Shown here in pieces: positions 1-8,374 of a stretch of DNA of 64,000 nt. The notes beneath the pieces are model-generated. The model was not told where the DNA came from. It saw only the letters and a program-made list of their open reading frames with translations, and made no database searches. Position 1 is the stretch's first letter. The number at the start of each line of letters is the position of its first letter. Where the stretch lies: the NCBI GenBank assembly GCA_943787225.1, contig CALSLP010000004.1, forward strand, positions 1-64,000, read 5' to 3'. A program made the position numbers and the translations under genes. Source of the DNA: an uncultured Alphaproteobacteria bacterium (GTDB lineage Bacteria; Pseudomonadota; Alphaproteobacteria; MPNO01; UBA2964).

Positions 1-27
1 TACAACCCGGTCCAATCAGGACCATAA

Positions 28-225
28 CCAGAGCAGTTTCTACTCATAAACGGGGGGAATGAAGGGGGCAAGGTCACGAGAACTCCGAAAGTCAAGCGAC
101 TGGCGGCGCTTCAGGAACTGGAGATTAATCGACGGACTATAATCAACAAGGTGGCGGAACCTGTGACCCAAGTTCACCAGGTTACGATCCAAGAAATTGT
201 TAAAATTCAAATAGAAACATCTTAA
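28..225 (+). CDS. Open frame of about 65 codons, unknown
   Basis: An open frame runs from just after a stop at 25-27 to a TAA at 223-225 and reads as a hydrophilic, helical peptide ending in QEIVKIQIETS. There is no convincing start codon or Shine-Dalgarno sequence, and an upstream part may have been lost by a frame error or rearrangement. I do not recognise the family. It could be the tail of a broken gene or a chance frame in accessory DNA. Confidence 0.2.
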   Translation, partial: PEQFLLINGGNEGGKVTRTPKVKRLAALQELEINRRTIINKVAEPVTQVHQVTIQEIVKIQIETS

Positions 226-261
226 ATAAATTTCTACCTTACGAATGCAGGTTTCATCACA

Positions 262-489
262 ATGAAGTCAATTATTAGGTTTGTTGCCCGGAATAAATAT
301 TTTCATTTGTTCTTAGGTCTTGTCACTCTTTGTGCAGGACTTAATGAAGCTTGGGATACAATTTCTGAAGACTTTGTGACTGGTAATATTCATAGTGCTC
401 ATGGTGTTGTCACTATAGGATTTTGGCATTTATGCCGATCGGTTTCGGAGCTCATAGAAGCCTCAGATTACTTAAATGAAGGGATCTAG
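262..489 (+). CDS. Small hypothetical membrane-associated protein (75 aa)
   Basis: A 75-residue frame has a basic N-terminus (MKSIIRFVARNK) and a hydrophobic stretch at about residues 14-27, followed by an acidic and aromatic C-terminal half with AHGVVTIGFWHLCRSVSEL. The composition is protein-like and suggests a small inner-membrane or amphipathic protein of unknown function. The start ATG has only a weak AGG upstream. No partner gene is visible, since the next gene is on the opposite strand. I recognise no domain. Confidence 0.45.
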   Translation: MKSIIRFVARNKYFHLFLGLVTLCAGLNEAWDTISEDFVTGNIHSAHGVVTIGFWHLCRSVSELIEASDYLNEGI

Positions 490-532
490 CATTATCCGCC
501 AACTTTCTAAGCCCTCTAAAAGAAACCCAAAA

Positions 533-562
533 ATAAAACCCGCCAATTGGGGGTTTGTAGAG
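533..562 (-). terminator. Intrinsic terminator of the small secreted-peptide gene
   Basis: On the minus strand AAACCC and GGGTTT pair around a short loop containing CAATTGG, and the second arm runs into TTTTATTTTT. It lies about 55 bases beyond the stop of the minus-strand gene at 618-725, so it supports that gene being a real short transcription unit. Confidence 0.55.
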
Positions 563-617
563 TTCCGAACTTTTAATCATCAGATATCAGGTACCAGTCT
601 TCTTTTCTTTACTGGAA

Positions 618-725
618 CTATCTGTCTCGTGGTGTGTGATCGCCATCAGCACAACTACCGGCAAATGCGGGAACGGTTGTGAGAGAGACCGCTAAAAGAC
701 TTAAAACTAATGCGACTGCCTTCAT
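618..725 (-). CDS. 35-residue secreted peptide with a strong signal sequence
   Basis: The ATG at 725 has a near-ideal Shine-Dalgarno (AGGAGG, five bases of spacing). It opens with a classical signal peptide: MKA, a long hydrophobic core (VALVLSLLAVSLTTV) and an AFA cleavage site, leaving a mature tail of only GSCADGDHTPRDR with one cysteine. A plausible terminator follows. It could be a real mini-protein, or the 5' stub of a longer secreted protein truncated by a frame error. Upstream in-frame codons exist, but the strong ribosome site decides for this start. Function unknown. Confidence 0.5.
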   Translation of the reverse strand: MKAVALVLSLLAVSLTTVPAFAGSCADGDHTPRDR

Positions 726-910
726 GACTACCTCCTTTTTGATAACTCCTTTTACAAATATTTTTGTTGAATGGATCATATAATACAAAATTACGAGACT
801 AGTCCTTCTTACTCTCAACATCGTCAGCCAACTCTCTCAGTCCTCTCACAGCAACCTGTCCTTCCCCCCTAAAACTGGGCCATTATTTTGGCATGGAAAG
901 GGGATTTGTG

Positions 911-1198
911 ATGGCTCGGAAACGACATTCGGACGAGGACATACTGAAGCTGCTGCGTGAGATTGAAGTGAAGTTGTCGAACGGCAGCGACGTAGCGTCG
1001 GCGTGTCGTGGCGTGGGTATCAGCGACGCTACGTATTATAACTGGCGCAAGCGGTTTGGCGGGATGGGTCGGTCGCAGTTGTCGGAGATGCGTTCTCTCG
1101 AGAAGGAGAATACGCGGTTGAAGAAGATTGTGGCTGAGCTCGAACTGGACAAGCTGATCCTCAAGGAAAGCCTGAGCTACCTAAAGCCCAGGGCCTGA
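911..1198 (+). CDS. IS3-family transposase OrfA (copy 1)
   Basis: This is the DNA-binding subunit of an IS3-type transposase. It opens MARKRHSDEDILKLLREIEV, with a helix-turn-helix around GISDATYYNWRKRFGG and a C-terminal leucine-zipper-like helix (LEKENTRLKKIVAELELDK) that mediates oligomerisation. The ATG at 911 is preferred to the in-frame ATG at 893 because AAGGGG sits eight bases upstream of it. The gene ends ESLSYLKPRA at a TGA that overlaps the start of orfB in the -1 frame, the usual IS3 arrangement. The sequence matches the copy 2 protein. Confidence 0.85.
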   Translation: MARKRHSDEDILKLLREIEVKLSNGSDVASACRGVGISDATYYNWRKRFGGMGRSQLSEMRSLEKENTRLKKIVAELELDKLILKESLSYLKPRA

Positions 1199-2041
1199 CG
1201 ACCGAGCATCTTCGTCAGGCCGTTATCCATACACGCCAGAAGCTTGCTACGTCGGAGCGACGGACCTGCCGGGTTATTGGTCTGGCCCGCAGTTCCCTGC
1301 AATATCGACCAGATCCCAAAGATGACAATGCTCTGCGGTTGGCACTGATCCGGCTGGCGAAGCAGTATGGGCGCTACGGTTATCGCAAGATTGCCGTCCT
1401 GCTGCGTATCGAAGGGTGGAAGGTGAACCACAAGAAGGTTGAGCGGATCTGGCGCGAAGAAGGACTTCAGCTGCCGCAACGAGACAAGAAGCGCCGGCGG
1501 CTCTATCACAAGGACAGCTCGATCATTCCGGTTGCGGCCAACCCATCCCAATCACGTCTGGGCCATCGACTTCGTGCACGACAAGCTCGACAACGGTCGG
1601 AGCTACAAGATGCTGACTGTCCTGGACGAGTACACCCGCCAGGTGCTGGCTGTGACGGTTCGCACCCGGATGAGGGCTGACGATGTGCTTGAGGCGCTAT
1701 ACCCACTCCTGCTGCGCCACGGCACCCCGGAATACATCCGCTCGGACAATGGTCCCGAGTTCATCGCACAGGCGATGCAGGACTGGCTGGCAAGGGTCGG
1801 CATCAAACCCATCCGGATCTATCCCGGATCACCCTGGGAGAACGGATACAACGAACGCTTCAACGGAACCCTGCGCCGCGAGGTTCTCAATGCCGAGTGG
1901 TTCACCACGACTAAGCAGGCTCAGATCGTCATCAACCAGTGGCTCAGACAGTACAACCACATCCGTCCACATCAGGCACTGAACATGCGACCGCCAATAC
2001 CAGAAACTCTAATCAGGAATGGCACAGAACTTGGGGGCTAG
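1195..2041 (+). pseudogene. IS3-family transposase OrfB (copy 1), broken by a 1-bp insertion
   Basis: This is the catalytic DDE integrase subunit. It would begin at a CTG overlapping the orfA stop or be made by -1 frameshifting. It carries an HTH_21-like N-terminal part (RYGYRKIAVLLRIEGWKVNH) and an rve core with the three acidic residues in [14 protein letters not shown] and GYNERFN. An extra C at about 1528, absent from copies 2 and 3, separates the N-terminal region from the core. Copy 1 is probably unable to transpose unless the extra base is a sequencing error. Confidence 0.8.
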
Positions 2042-2060
2042 ACAGGGTAATTGCAAAATA

Positions 2061-2097
2061 GTCGGCATTTTTTCTCACAACTGCCGACAGGTTTTTC
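2061..2097 (+). terminator. Possible intrinsic terminator just right of IS copy 1
   Basis: GTCGGCA (2061-2067) and TGCCGAC (2082-2088) are perfect 7-bp inverted arms, followed by AGGTTTTTCTTG. The loop also has six T residues. It would stop rightward transcription leaving the transposase genes before the dioxygenase gene at 2217. Confidence 0.4.
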
Positions 2098-2216
2098 TTG
2101 TAAATGCACGAAATTTAAGAATAAACAGTATCTGGTTAGAGTTCTCCATCTTCGCGCGATTAGGAGCAAGACATCCTCGCTGATACTGATTTAGGCGTCC
2201 GAACATCGGAGCAGAC

Positions 2217-3314
2217 ATGATGACCATCGCTGGCCGGGCGAGGAAAATTGCGATGTTACCGCTTTGGCTGCTGCAATTGTTTGGCATGTCCAAGTCGTTT
2301 GCGGCCAATCCCGTGCTGGGCAACCGGACGCTCAACCGGATGGGGCTGCATGCGGCCCGCTACCTGTCCGCCCATCTCATCACCAACTTCCGCTGGTTTA
2401 TGCTCTCGCCGCTGGTTGAGCGCGATCTCCGGCGGCAGTTTTTGCGCGATGGCGTGATCTGCATCCCGGACTTTCTGCCCGCTGAACAGTTCGCCGGGCT
2501 GAAGCGTGAACTCGCCTCTCTGAACGGCGAAACGCTTGAAATGGAGCAGGGGGACACGCTCACCCTGATAATGGTTCTGGACCGCCAGGCCTTGGCGGCG
2601 ATGCCGGTGGCGAAAGCTGTTTATGAAAGCCGCCGCTTCCAGCGCCTGATGCGCTTTGCCGGGGCCCGCATCAAATACCCGTTCGCGGCGATCCAATGTG
2701 TAAAGAACGGCTATGCCTCGGGCACGGGCGATCCGCAGAAGACCGTTCATTCCGATACGTTTCACCCGACCATGAAGTCCTGGCTGTTTATCGATCCGGT
2801 CAGCGACCAGAATGGCCCGTTCATGTTCGTGCCAGGCTCGCAGCGGCTCACCTGGAAGCGCCTGAAGTGGGAGTACCGGCAGAGTATCGCGGGCAAGGAA
2901 CTGGCGGACCGGTATTCAACCCGCGGCTCGCTGCGCGCCGGTCCGCAGGATCTGGCGGCCATGGGCCTGCCGCAGGCGAAGCCGTTCAAGGTTCCGGCCA
3001 ATACACTGGTGATTGCCAATACCCATGGCTTTCACCGGCGAGGCGCGGCGGCGCAGGGCTCCAGCCGTATGGCGCTAATCGCCCCAAGCCGCACCAACCC
3101 CTTCAATCCCTTGCCGGGTTTCGGCTTTCGCTTCTGGCGGAACGCGGAGGACCGCATATTCAAACGCTACTGGCGATGGGCGGAGCGCAAGGCGGCGCGC
3201 CGCGGTCAGCACGCCAGTTGGCATCCGGTGCCCACCGGCGCATTTTACCGCTGCACCAACAGCCACAATCCCGCCGCGGCAGGCAGGCCGCACAATGCGA
3301 ACGCCGAAAAATAG
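2217..3314 (+). CDS. Phytanoyl-CoA dioxygenase (PhyH)-like Fe(II)/2-oxoglutarate oxygenase
   Basis: This looks like a non-haem iron oxygenase of the PhyH family, whose members hydroxylate small molecules using 2-oxoglutarate. The iron-binding H-x-D appears in KTVHSDTFHP (about residue 178), the distal histidine in ANTHGFHRRG (about residue 272), and the 2OG-binding arginine soon after in SSRMAL. The early motif RDGVICIPDF is typical of the fold. The start ATG has GGAG six bases upstream. It is the only complete cargo gene of the putative composite transposon and is GC-rich. The last 25 or so residues overlap the convergent transporter tail, so the true C-terminus may lie near GAFYR. Substrate unknown. 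Confidence 0.75.
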   Translation: MMTIAGRARKIAMLPLWLLQLFGMSKSFAANPVLGNRTLNRMGLHAARYLSAHLITNFRWFMLSPLVERDLRRQFLRDGVICIPDFLPAEQFAGLKRELASLNGETLEMEQGDTLTLIMVLDRQALAAMPVAKAVYESRRFQRLMRFAGARIKYPFAAIQCVKNGYASGTGDPQKTVHSDTFHPTMKSWLFIDPVSDQNGPFMFVPGSQRLTWKRLKWEYRQSIAGKELADRYSTRGSLRAGPQDLAAMGLPQAKPFKVPANTLVIANTHGFHRRGAAAQGSSRMALIAPSRTNPFNPLPGFGFRFWRNAEDRIFKRYWRWAERKAARRGQHASWHPVPTGAFYRCTNSHNPAAAGRPHNANAEK

Positions 3315-3357
3315 CTGCCGGTGGCGAAGAACAGGCCGCTGAAGGCCGATGGCAGAG
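3245..3357 (-). pseudogene. C-terminal fragment of a membrane transporter (MFS-like)
   Basis: On the minus strand an open frame enters directly from the IS end and reads PSAFSGLFFATGSYFSAFA followed by a second hydrophobic stretch ending LWLLVQR and TAA. This is the typical look of the last transmembrane helices of a major-facilitator-type permease. IS copy 2 has removed everything upstream. It converges on and overlaps the dioxygenase gene, which suggests both came together from a donor genome where they were neighbours. Assignment to MFS is by appearance only. Confidence 0.5.
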
Positions 3358-4544
3358 TGTCTTTCCCCCCTAAAACTGGGCCATTATTTTGGCATGGAAA
3401 GGGGATTTGTGATGGCTCGGAAACGACATTCGGACGAGGACATACTGAAGCTGCTGCGTGAGATTGAAGTGAAGTTGTCGAACGGCAGCGACGTAGCGTC
3501 GGCGTGTCGTGGCGTGGGTATCAGCGACGCTACGTATTATAACTGGCGCAAGCGGTTTGGCGGGATGGGTCGGTCGCAGTTGTCGGAGATGCGTTCTCTC
3601 GAGAAGGAGAATACGCGGTTGAAGAAGATTGTGGCTGAGCTCGAACTGGACAAGCTGATCCTCAAGGAAAGCCTGAGCTACCTAAAGCCCAGGGCCTGAC
3701 GACCGAGCATCTTCGTCAGGCCGTTATCCATACACGCCAGAAGCTTGCTACGTCGGAGCGACGGACCTGCCGGGTTATTGGTCTGGCCCGCAGTTCCCTG
3801 CAATATCGACCAGATCCCAAAGATGACAATGCTCTGCGGTTGGCACTGATCCGGCTGGCGAAGCAGTATGGGCGCTACGGTTATCGCAAGATTGCCGTCC
3901 TGCTGCGTATCGAAGGGTGGAAGGTGAACCACAAGAAGGTTGAGCGGATCTGGCGCGAAGAAGGACTTCAGCTGCCGCAACGAGACAAGAAGCGCCGGCG
4001 GCTCTATCACAAGGACAGCTCGATCATTCGGTTGCGGCCAACCCATCCCAATCACGTCTGGGCCATCGACTTCGTGCACGACAAGCTCGACAATGGTCGG
4101 AGCTACAAGATGCTGACTGTCCTGGACGAGTACACCCGCCAGGTGCTGGCTGTGACGGTTCGCACCCGGATGAGGGCTGACGATGTGCTTGAGGCGCTAT
4201 ACCCACTCCTGCTGCGCCACGGCACCCCGGAATACATCCGCTCGGACAATGGTCCCGAGTTCATCGCACAGGCGATGCAGGACTGGCTGGCAAGGGTCGG
4301 CATCAAACCCATCCGGATCTATCCCGGATCACCCTGGGAGAACGGATACAACGAACGCTTCAACGGAACCCTGCGCCGCGAGGTTCTCAATGCCGAGTGG
4401 TTCACCACGACTAAGCAGGCTCAGATCGTCATCAACCAGTGGCTCAGACAGTACAACCACATCCGCCCGCACCAGGCACTGAACATGCGGCCGCCAGTGC
4501 CAGAAACTCTAATCACAAATGGCATTGAACTTGGGGGAGAGACA
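3358..4544 (+). mobile_element. IS3-family insertion sequence, copy 2 (1187 bp)
   Basis: Same element as copy 1, from TGTC at 3358 to GACA at 4541-4544. OrfA and most of orfB are nearly identical to copy 1, but the last roughly 90 bases differ at several sites, and the usual CTAG stop near the right end is changed to GAGA. Both transposase frames are open, so this is the only potentially active copy in the window. Confidence 0.85.
3412..3699 (+). CDS. IS3-family transposase OrfA (copy 2)
   Basis: Identical in protein sequence to the copy 1 OrfA: N-terminal helix-turn-helix (SDATYYNWRKRFGG) and C-terminal coiled coil. The ATG at 3412 is chosen for the AAGGGG ribosome site eight bases upstream. 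An upstream in-frame ATG at 3349 lies outside the IS and is not credible. The stop overlaps orfB. Confidence 0.85.
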   Translation: MARKRHSDEDILKLLREIEVKLSNGSDVASACRGVGISDATYYNWRKRFGGMGRSQLSEMRSLEKENTRLKKIVAELELDKLILKESLSYLKPRA

Positions 4545-4613
4545 ACCGTCATACGCCGTAGACCCACTGTCCAATCCACCTCGATGTCACTCAGCACGTT
4601 ACACAGTGATTAG
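3696..4613 (+). CDS. IS3-family transposase OrfB (copy 2)
   Basis: DDE transposase with an HTH_21-type N-terminal half and an integrase core. The acidic triad lies in [21 protein letters not shown] and GYNERFNGTLR; the end has the IRPHQALNMRPP motif typical of IS3 OrfB. The frame is -1 relative to orfA; the CTG at 3696 overlaps the orfA stop, and a -1 fusion product is also possible. The normal terminal stop is lost, so the frame runs about 23 codons past the IS end (through ETTVIRRRP) to 4613. This tail is foreign to the family and may or may not matter. Confidence 0.8.
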   Translation: MTTEHLRQAVIHTRQKLATSERRTCRVIGLARSSLQYRPDPKDDNALRLALIRLAKQYGRYGYRKIAVLLRIEGWKVNHKKVERIWREEGLQLPQRDKKRRRLYHKDSSIIRLRPTHPNHVWAIDFVHDKLDNGRSYKMLTVLDEYTRQVLAVTVRTRMRADDVLEALYPLLLRHGTPEYIRSDNGPEFIAQAMQDWLARVGIKPIRIYPGSPWENGYNERFNGTLRREVLNAEWFTTTKQAQIVINQWLRQYNHIRPHQALNMRPPVPETLITNGIELGGETTVIRRRPTVQSTSMSLSTLHSD

Positions 4614-4790
4614 AAACCTTCTGGTAATGCAATCGAACTTCATATGCTTATAGTTAACATTACAGAGGACGTGGGCAGCTAAATGATAGCCGATTTTCTA
4701 CAGAATAAATATCAAGTGGATACGCACATTTTATTCAGCCATATAGAATCAATCACAGGCCAGGGTGTTTTAATGGGTTTCTATGACTGA

Positions 4791-5757
4791 TCAAAAAACT
4801 GATTTTTTGCCAGGGCATTTCTGAAAAGCGAGGCGCCAAGCATTCTTTAATCTATCGACCGGAATATTTCCAGATGTTACAAATCTCGCATTCACGTCAG
4901 TTGAAATTGTATACCATACAGATCCAATATATTCCCTGTAAATTCTAAACGCTGTCATATTCAACAAACGGTTATCAAATCGTCTATTACCATCAGTTAG
5001 AATGCAAGGCTGTTCTTCAACCCATCGCAGTGTCTTTAATCCCTCTGGATAACCTGTCGTAGCAAAATTATATACCTGCTCCATCAGCGTTTTTTGTCGC
5101 GTTTGGTAGTCCGACCAATCTTTTGCAGCTTTCAAGCGGGTCTCTTCTGCTGCATCTTTCCGTTCCTGCTCTTTAGCTGCTTTAGCAGCAAGCCTTCGTT
5201 CTGTTTCTGCAATACGAGCAACTAAAATCCTTTCACCCTTATCAAATATAGTTTTGAGAACAGGGTGAGCCTCCTTCCATATTAGCATCAATGTTAATGT
5301 AGAGGTGTTCCAACCATTTAATGCACCACTATTATAATTAAAATCTATACAACTTTGAGATTCGACTGGTACTCTTCGTTCAATGATATTTCCTCTATTG
5401 TCGACAATCTTTTCAGTCTGAAATTGCGGCTCAATACATTTTACTCCGCGATAACCCAAGTTCCCCAAAAAGTGTCTCGTCAGTTTTTCATAAAACCCTG
5501 GGTATGCTCTTTCTTTTTTTTCGAGGCATGCGGATAGATTGTCGTTTGCTGCCTGGTGGATATTTTTCATAAGCCAGAAACGCCGCAATTGAACACCTTT
5601 TTCCCTGAAACTGCTGTCTAATCCATATGCTCGCGGCATCAATTCCATCCCAATCAAAATCAGAATTCATAGTGTCTAAAGCACGATATTGACCTGAACT
5701 AAAATTAAAAAACGGATGAGAAAACACGGCACATATTTCATTTGTCGTGGCCAGCAT
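4791..5757 (-). pseudogene. Unknown protein with a charged coiled-coil segment, frame broken
   Basis: The minus strand holds a protein-like frame ending at 4791, with a long charged helix (RRLAAKAAKEQERKDAAEET) flanked by ordinary globular sequence such as FATTGYPEGLKTLRW. Its N-terminal continuation lies in another frame (5488-5757, starting MLATTNEICAVFSHPFF), with the break somewhere near 5530-5650. The DNA is AT-rich like other accessory genes here. I recognise no domain. It may be a decaying gene or one split by an indel error. Confidence 0.35.
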
Positions 5758-5871
5758 ACCTAGCTTGACATAGTTAGTATCGGCATAACCTGTTGTGGGC
5801 GACCAGAATTTCTGTCGTAGTGGTTTTCGCAGTTTTAACCTCCGCTCTTTTTGCAGCGAGATAATCAGTTT

Positions 5872-6235
5872 TTATCTCAATGCATTGTATTGGAATATCT
5901 TGATTGTCTCGAAGGACTTTTTCCGTCCAACCGACTTATTGAAAATCGTTTTTTTGTCTTTCAGATAATTTACAAAATCATTAGATATTTTAAAGTCGAT
6001 GAGTGTAGTTTTGGTCTCGCGAGCTACCTTACCTGGCTGGATACGGTCTGGTTCTTGAATAATCTGGGTCAAGTTTTTTGTGTGCTTCATTATACTCAAA
6101 AATAACCTGGTATTCCATACCAGGCCCTGTGCATTGGAAGAATATCGATGAATTAGCAAAGGTTGGTTTAGAACCTATAACGCACAAGCCAAACATCCAA
6201 TACGATTGATATCCTAAACATTCTGAACATTCCAA
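5872..6235 (-). pseudogene. Short cysteine-containing unknown protein, frame broken
   Basis: Two overlapping minus-strand frames appear to be halves of one gene. The first reads MECSECLGYQSYWMFG and then GMEYQVIFEYNEAHKKLDPD. The second continues GKVARETKTTLIDFKISND and ends FQYNALR at 5872. Joining them needs one frame change around 6050. It lies upstream of the 4791-5757 gene on the same strand and may be its operon partner. No family recognised. Confidence 0.3.
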
Positions 6236-7151
6236 AATACCCTAATCTCTTCGCCGTTCTAAAAGCGGAGGAGCGCTACCTGCGCTGGCTCCTTCTTAGT
6301 AGTCGTTGTCAACCTGTCCGCCTGGCGGCTAAACGCCTCGCCGATTGATTCAATCCTGTCGGTGGATTTATAGACTGGATAGGTAAGGTCGCGACATGTC
6401 CTGGCGGATTTTGCTCGACCGCCTCGCCAAAATCGGCACCGCGGCGGAGATAATTGGCAAGAAGCCAGAGTAACTTAGGCGGCGCGAAAACATTGGCGCA
6501 GAACGCCCCAAGCTCGTGCAAAAGAAAGGACCCAAGCGTCTCCGAGCGGTTTTGGGCCAAGACATACTAAATATAGGTGAAGAGCCATAAAATCTTAGTG
6601 GCGAGGGCCGCAGCTCTAGAACCGCAAAAACGACATATCAATACAACAGAAGAAGTTATCTCATAGCGCTGTCTCTTCGGTCAGTCACACCCACTGTATT
6701 ACTAGCTTACTGTGATTCGATTCTCAATAAAAATTGCCGGAGGAAAATAGCACCTCGACGCAAGCAAGCAGATCAGCGCCACTTCAGTGCGATCGGATCA
6801 CCACACAAAGGACGGTATCGATGCGGCGGGGGACGGCCTTTCCAACGGGATGCGAGGGACGCGACAACATCCGCTTTCGGAGGGTTTCCCCAGTTCCTCA
6901 CCATGGATGGCGCCGACAACCAGGATAGGGAGAGCGGACCTGGCTGGACGTTGGTCCGAACAGCCGGTTTTGACTCGGAGCGGACCCACGCCCCGATGAT
7001 GGACAAGCTTGGCGTTCCTGATAGTTTGCGATCAGTAGCACCGCCTCTCCCGTTTCGTCGTTAGAGGTCAATGGCTTCTTACCGGCGTGCACTGCTTTGG
7101 CACGCCTTAAACACTTGCTGCCAACATTAAATAAGGACTTTGGACCAAACC
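6236..7151. other. Gene-poor accessory stretch
   Basis: About 900 bases contain only short overlapping frames on both strands (for example minus 6309-6560 and minus 6773-7158). None has a good start, ribosome site or recognisable motif, and GC content is higher than in the AT-rich DNA just to the left. It may be remnants of older genes. I see no RNA gene or clear repeat. Confidence 0.3.
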
Positions 7152-7524
7152 ATGACACTAATCGAACAAGTGGAACATCACGAAATTCTGGATCTCACCG
7201 AGTTTTCCAAAGAAGAATTTGTACGCAAGTCAGTCATGCAATCCAAAGGCATCGTGTGCGATTTTGTCTGTTTCGAGCCGGGGCAATCCGCCGGGTTTCA
7301 CAAACATCCCGTGCAAGACGAGATATTTTATGTCGTTGAGGGCACAGGGGTCATAACCTTCGAAGATCGAGACGACATCCCGGTCAACCTGGCAGCGTAG
7401 TTTTACCCCTTCCGGTGTCGTGCACGGTGTCGAAACCACGGACAGCGACCGCCTTGTCCTCATGCTTATCAAGGGGCCCGGGTTTCCCGATAAGGCATCC
7501 AGACCTTTATGCACGGTGAACTGA
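7152..7524 (+). CDS. Cupin-domain protein, frame broken near 7395
   Basis: Small single-domain cupin. The first metal-binding motif is FHKHPVQDEIFYVVEGTG, with the expected His, His and Glu ligands. After a one-base frame change near 7385-7405 the second motif follows as PSGVVHGVETTDSDRLVLM, and the protein ends SRPLCTVN at 7524. Total length of about 123 residues is normal for a stand-alone cupin. ATG at 7152 is chosen over the TTG at 7140, which sits almost on the AAGGA. The role of such proteins (isomerase, dioxygenase or sensor) cannot be told from the fold. Confidence 0.6.
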
Positions 7525-8055
7525 CGGTCTCAATCGGGGCGCGAAGTTTCTGGTCTCTACAATCCAATTGTCAGCTTGTGGCTAGGAACGGAAGGTATTA
7601 GAGCCTAGCCGATACTGTCCGCTTTTCGCACAAGAGCAGACAAATACGAAAACAGGCGACAACCTCGAAAGATCGTCGCCTGGAAAGGCTGCCATTGGAT
7701 CACCGGCTTTGGAGGGCCCTATTGATCAGGCCGACACGAGTTCTGCCTGAATGTAAGGTCAGTATATCTTATTCACGGTGATGCGAACGCCCGCCGGGCA
7801 GAAAGGTAATTTGCCCTGACTGGCATCGTGTTGCTCGTATAGAGGGATTCACCGATTTTGAAGAGGCGTTTTAGCAGATAGTCATTTTGAAAAGTCTCCG
7901 TCCAGACAACACGATAATGAGCGGGTGGTCAGTCAGTTTACGCGATCAAGCAGTAGGCGGATCAGGGAGGGTTAAGATTTCCTCTCGTTTCACCCGAGGG
8001 ACGATAGTTGTTACTAGCACTTGTTCTTCTTTTGTTCTATCTGTATCTTTGTGAT
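7525..8055. other. Intergenic stretch without a convincing gene
   Basis: Roughly 530 bases hold no credible coding frame. The only structure I see is the 8-bp hairpin at 7653-7682. Confidence 0.4.
7653..7682. repeat. Perfect 8-bp inverted repeat
   Basis: CAGGCGAC at 7653-7660 and GTCGCCTG at 7675-7682 form an 8-bp stem with a 14-base loop. No T-run follows on either strand, so it is not a good intrinsic terminator. It may be a transcript-stabilising hairpin about 130 bases downstream of the cupin gene. Confidence 0.4.
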
Positions 8056-8220
8056 ATGAGTATGGACCGCAAGGAACTGACCGAGCCAATCGCCTTCGCC
8101 CTCTGGAAACGAATGGACCTGAGACCGAAGAAACGGAGCCTGGACGATGCCCGCAGATGGGCGGAACAGGTGGTGGATCATCTCGACTTGTGCGGGGTGG
8201 AATGCCGGAAGCTCCCGCCA
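8056..8220 (+). CDS. Short hypothetical protein, C-terminus uncertain
   Basis: From ATG at 8056 a protein-like stretch reads MSMDRKELTEPIAFALWKRM and continues through KRSLDDARRWAEQVVDHL to about CRKLPP near 8220. Beyond that the frame stays open to 8385 but loses protein character, so a frame break is likely. It overlaps small minus-strand frames downstream of the helicase remnant; only one of the two strands is likely to be real. No family recognised. Confidence 0.3.
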
Positions 8221-8285
8221 TCAGCCGCCCGCATCTTCTCTACAGCTGCGATATCGTCCGCCGAGCCGCGGTTAATCACGCTCAT
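8178..8285 (-). CDS. Short frame overlapping the 25-residue ORF (35 aa)
   Basis: ATG at 8285 overlaps the TGA of the preceding minus-strand frame (ATGA), the spacing of coupled genes. The product [20 protein letters not shown] continues to HKSR and a stop at 8178. It could be the 5' end of a lost downstream gene in the helicase operon. Coding status is doubtful because a plus-strand frame overlaps it. Confidence 0.2.
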   Translation of the reverse strand: MSVINRGSADDIAAVEKMRAADGGSFRHSTPHKSR

Positions 8286-8359
8286 TTCGCCTTGTCCTGG
8301 CCGCGGGACTTCTGGACGGCCTTCTTTAAGGCGTCAAAAACCTCTTTGTCAGATGCCAT
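8282..8359 (-). CDS. 25-residue frame directly downstream of the helicase remnant
   Basis: ATG at 8359 has GGAG eight bases upstream and lies 15 bases after the helicase stop. The product [20 protein letters not shown] ends GQDKAK. The good ribosome site and tight spacing suggest a real operon member or the stub of one. Confidence 0.3.
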   Translation of the reverse strand: MASDKEVFDALKKAVQKSRGQDKAK

Positions 8360-8374
8360 TTTTTCGCTCCGTGG

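Larger units (their letters stand above)
857..2044 (+). mobile_element. IS3-family insertion sequence, copy 1 (1188 bp, orfB frameshifted)
   Basis: The element starts TGTC and ends GACA. The left end (TGTCCTTCCCCCCTAAAAC) and the inverted right end (TGTCTAGCCCCCAAGTTC) match imperfectly over about 27 bases, and both continue into GCCATT. It holds orfA and a -1 frame orfB. Compared with copy 2 it has one extra C near 1528 that breaks orfB; this accounts for the one-base length difference (1188 versus 1187). Confidence 0.85.
857..4544. mobile_element. Putative IS3-flanked composite transposon
   Basis: Two directly repeated copies of the same IS3-family element (857-2044 and 3358-4544) enclose about 1.3 kb of GC-rich DNA with a dioxygenase gene and a transporter-gene tail. 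The cargo differs clearly in base composition from the AT-richer DNA outside. The three bases left of the first copy and right of the second are both ACC, which fits a 3-bp target duplication of the whole unit. The inner flanks of the two copies do not match. Three bases can agree by chance, so the composite reading is an inference. Confidence 0.5.

Noticed and set aside
1339..2041. Several plus and minus strand frames inside the IS copies
   Set aside because: They are shadows of orfA and orfB in other frames and repeat in each copy.
6309..6560. Minus-strand 83-codon frame (MAQNRSETLG...)
   Set aside because: Protein-like in places but no start signal, family or neighbour supports it, and the opposite strand is also partly open.
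6773..7158. Overlapping open frames on both strands that might be part of a group II intron or a transposase
   Set aside because: No reverse transcriptase motif, no intron boundary sequence and no ribosome site; likely chance frames in GC-rich remnants.
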